Positions 6,061 through 6,231 of a DNA stretch of 6,231 nt are shown in pieces; position 1 is the first letter of the stretch; each line of letters opens with the position of its first letter. This DNA comes from Acidobacteriaceae bacterium. Lineage in GTDB: Bacteria; Acidobacteriota; Terriglobia; Terriglobales; Acidobacteriaceae. Position numbers and translations under genes: made by a program. Location: the NCBI GenBank assembly GCA_030040395.1, contig JASHTU010000639.1, forward strand, positions 1 through 6,231, given 5' to 3'. The notes below the pieces were generated by a model. The model made no database searches and was not told where the DNA came from. It saw nothing but the letters and a program-made list of their open reading frames with translations.

Positions 6061-6100
6061 CAACCGCCAACCACTGTCCTTTGACCCCAACCTCTGCCTT

Positions 6101-6231
6101 TCATGCCCACGTCAACACGCCCTTGGCCCAGGCCCAGGCCAAGCCTTCGACGAGAAGCAGCACGAAGACCAGCATGGCCGCGCAGGCGGCGGCGCCCAGG
6201 CCGGTGAATGCGACCGCGAAGGGAAGAAGAA
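6101..6231 (-). CDS. nuoA: NADH-quinone oxidoreductase subunit A, C-terminal part (cut by window edge)
   Basis: Only the last 42 residues and the stop are in the window. They read as the family's final two helices: [12 protein letters not shown] resembles the LYPWAVA-type segment, followed by a hydrophobic stretch containing a glutamate ([14 protein letters not shown]) and the ending GVLTWA, like the usual KGALEW end. NuoA sits in the membrane at the junction with the peripheral arm, next to NuoH and NuoJ. Its place directly before nuoB is the standard start of nuo operons, so the operon promoter is probably upstream of the missing 5' part. The fragment is short, but motif and position agree. 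Confidence 0.85.
   Translation of the reverse strand, partial: LLPFAVAFTGLGAAACAAMLVFVLLLVEGLAWAWAKGVLTWA

Noticed and set aside
6007..6090. A longer NuoB starting at TTG near 6090
   Set aside because: The added 28 residues are translated from the heptamer spacer, do not resemble NuoB N-termini and lack a well-spaced ribosome site. The ATG at 6006 has GGAG 6 nt upstream.

Overview
This window is one minus-strand run of genes for respiratory complex I (proton-pumping NADH:quinone oxidoreductase, type I). Transcription goes from high to low coordinates. The order is nuoA (3' end only), nuoB, nuoC, nuoD, nuoI, nuoH, nuoJ, nuoK and nuoL (5' end only). Every product is recognisable from family motifs and all ORFs that lie fully inside the window are intact. 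I see no plus-strand gene, RNA gene, CRISPR array, mobile element or rho-independent terminator. The operon promoter is not in view because nuoA is cut by the window edge.

Layout: nuoA, nuoB, nuoC and nuoD (6231 to 3299) are separated by spacers of 94, 161 and 108 bp, and nuoD and nuoI by 149 bp. All four of these spacers carry short tandem repeats, mostly with a 7-bp period. From nuoI onward the genes are packed: nuoI-nuoH 3 nt apart, nuoJ-nuoK overlapping by 4 nt, nuoK-nuoL 4 nt apart. The exception is a 78-bp nuoH-nuoJ spacer. The nuoE, nuoF and nuoG genes for the NADH-oxidising module, usually found between nuoD and nuoH, are absent here. The nuoI-nuoH order is also reversed relative to the common H-I order. 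The nuoD-nuoI junction instead holds a long imperfect inverted repeat made of heptamers.

Together, NuoB, NuoC, NuoD and NuoI form the quinone-side part of the peripheral arm, with cluster N2, the quinone pocket and two 4Fe-4S clusters. NuoA, NuoH, NuoJ, NuoK and NuoL belong to the proton-pumping membrane arm; nuoM and nuoN probably follow beyond position 1. Without nuoEFG the cluster could encode an 11-subunit enzyme fed by another electron donor, or the NADH module could be encoded elsewhere in the genome. The window cannot decide.

The organism is a high-GC bacterium. The gene order, the NuoI sequence style and the heptamer-rich spacers remind me of Acidobacteria (Koribacter/Solibacter-like), but that is an impression from memory and not a demonstrated assignment. 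Four of the eight visible start codons are TTG, each with a well-placed Shine-Dalgarno sequence. The gene content is ordinary housekeeping energy metabolism. The unusual part is the repeat architecture of the spacers.
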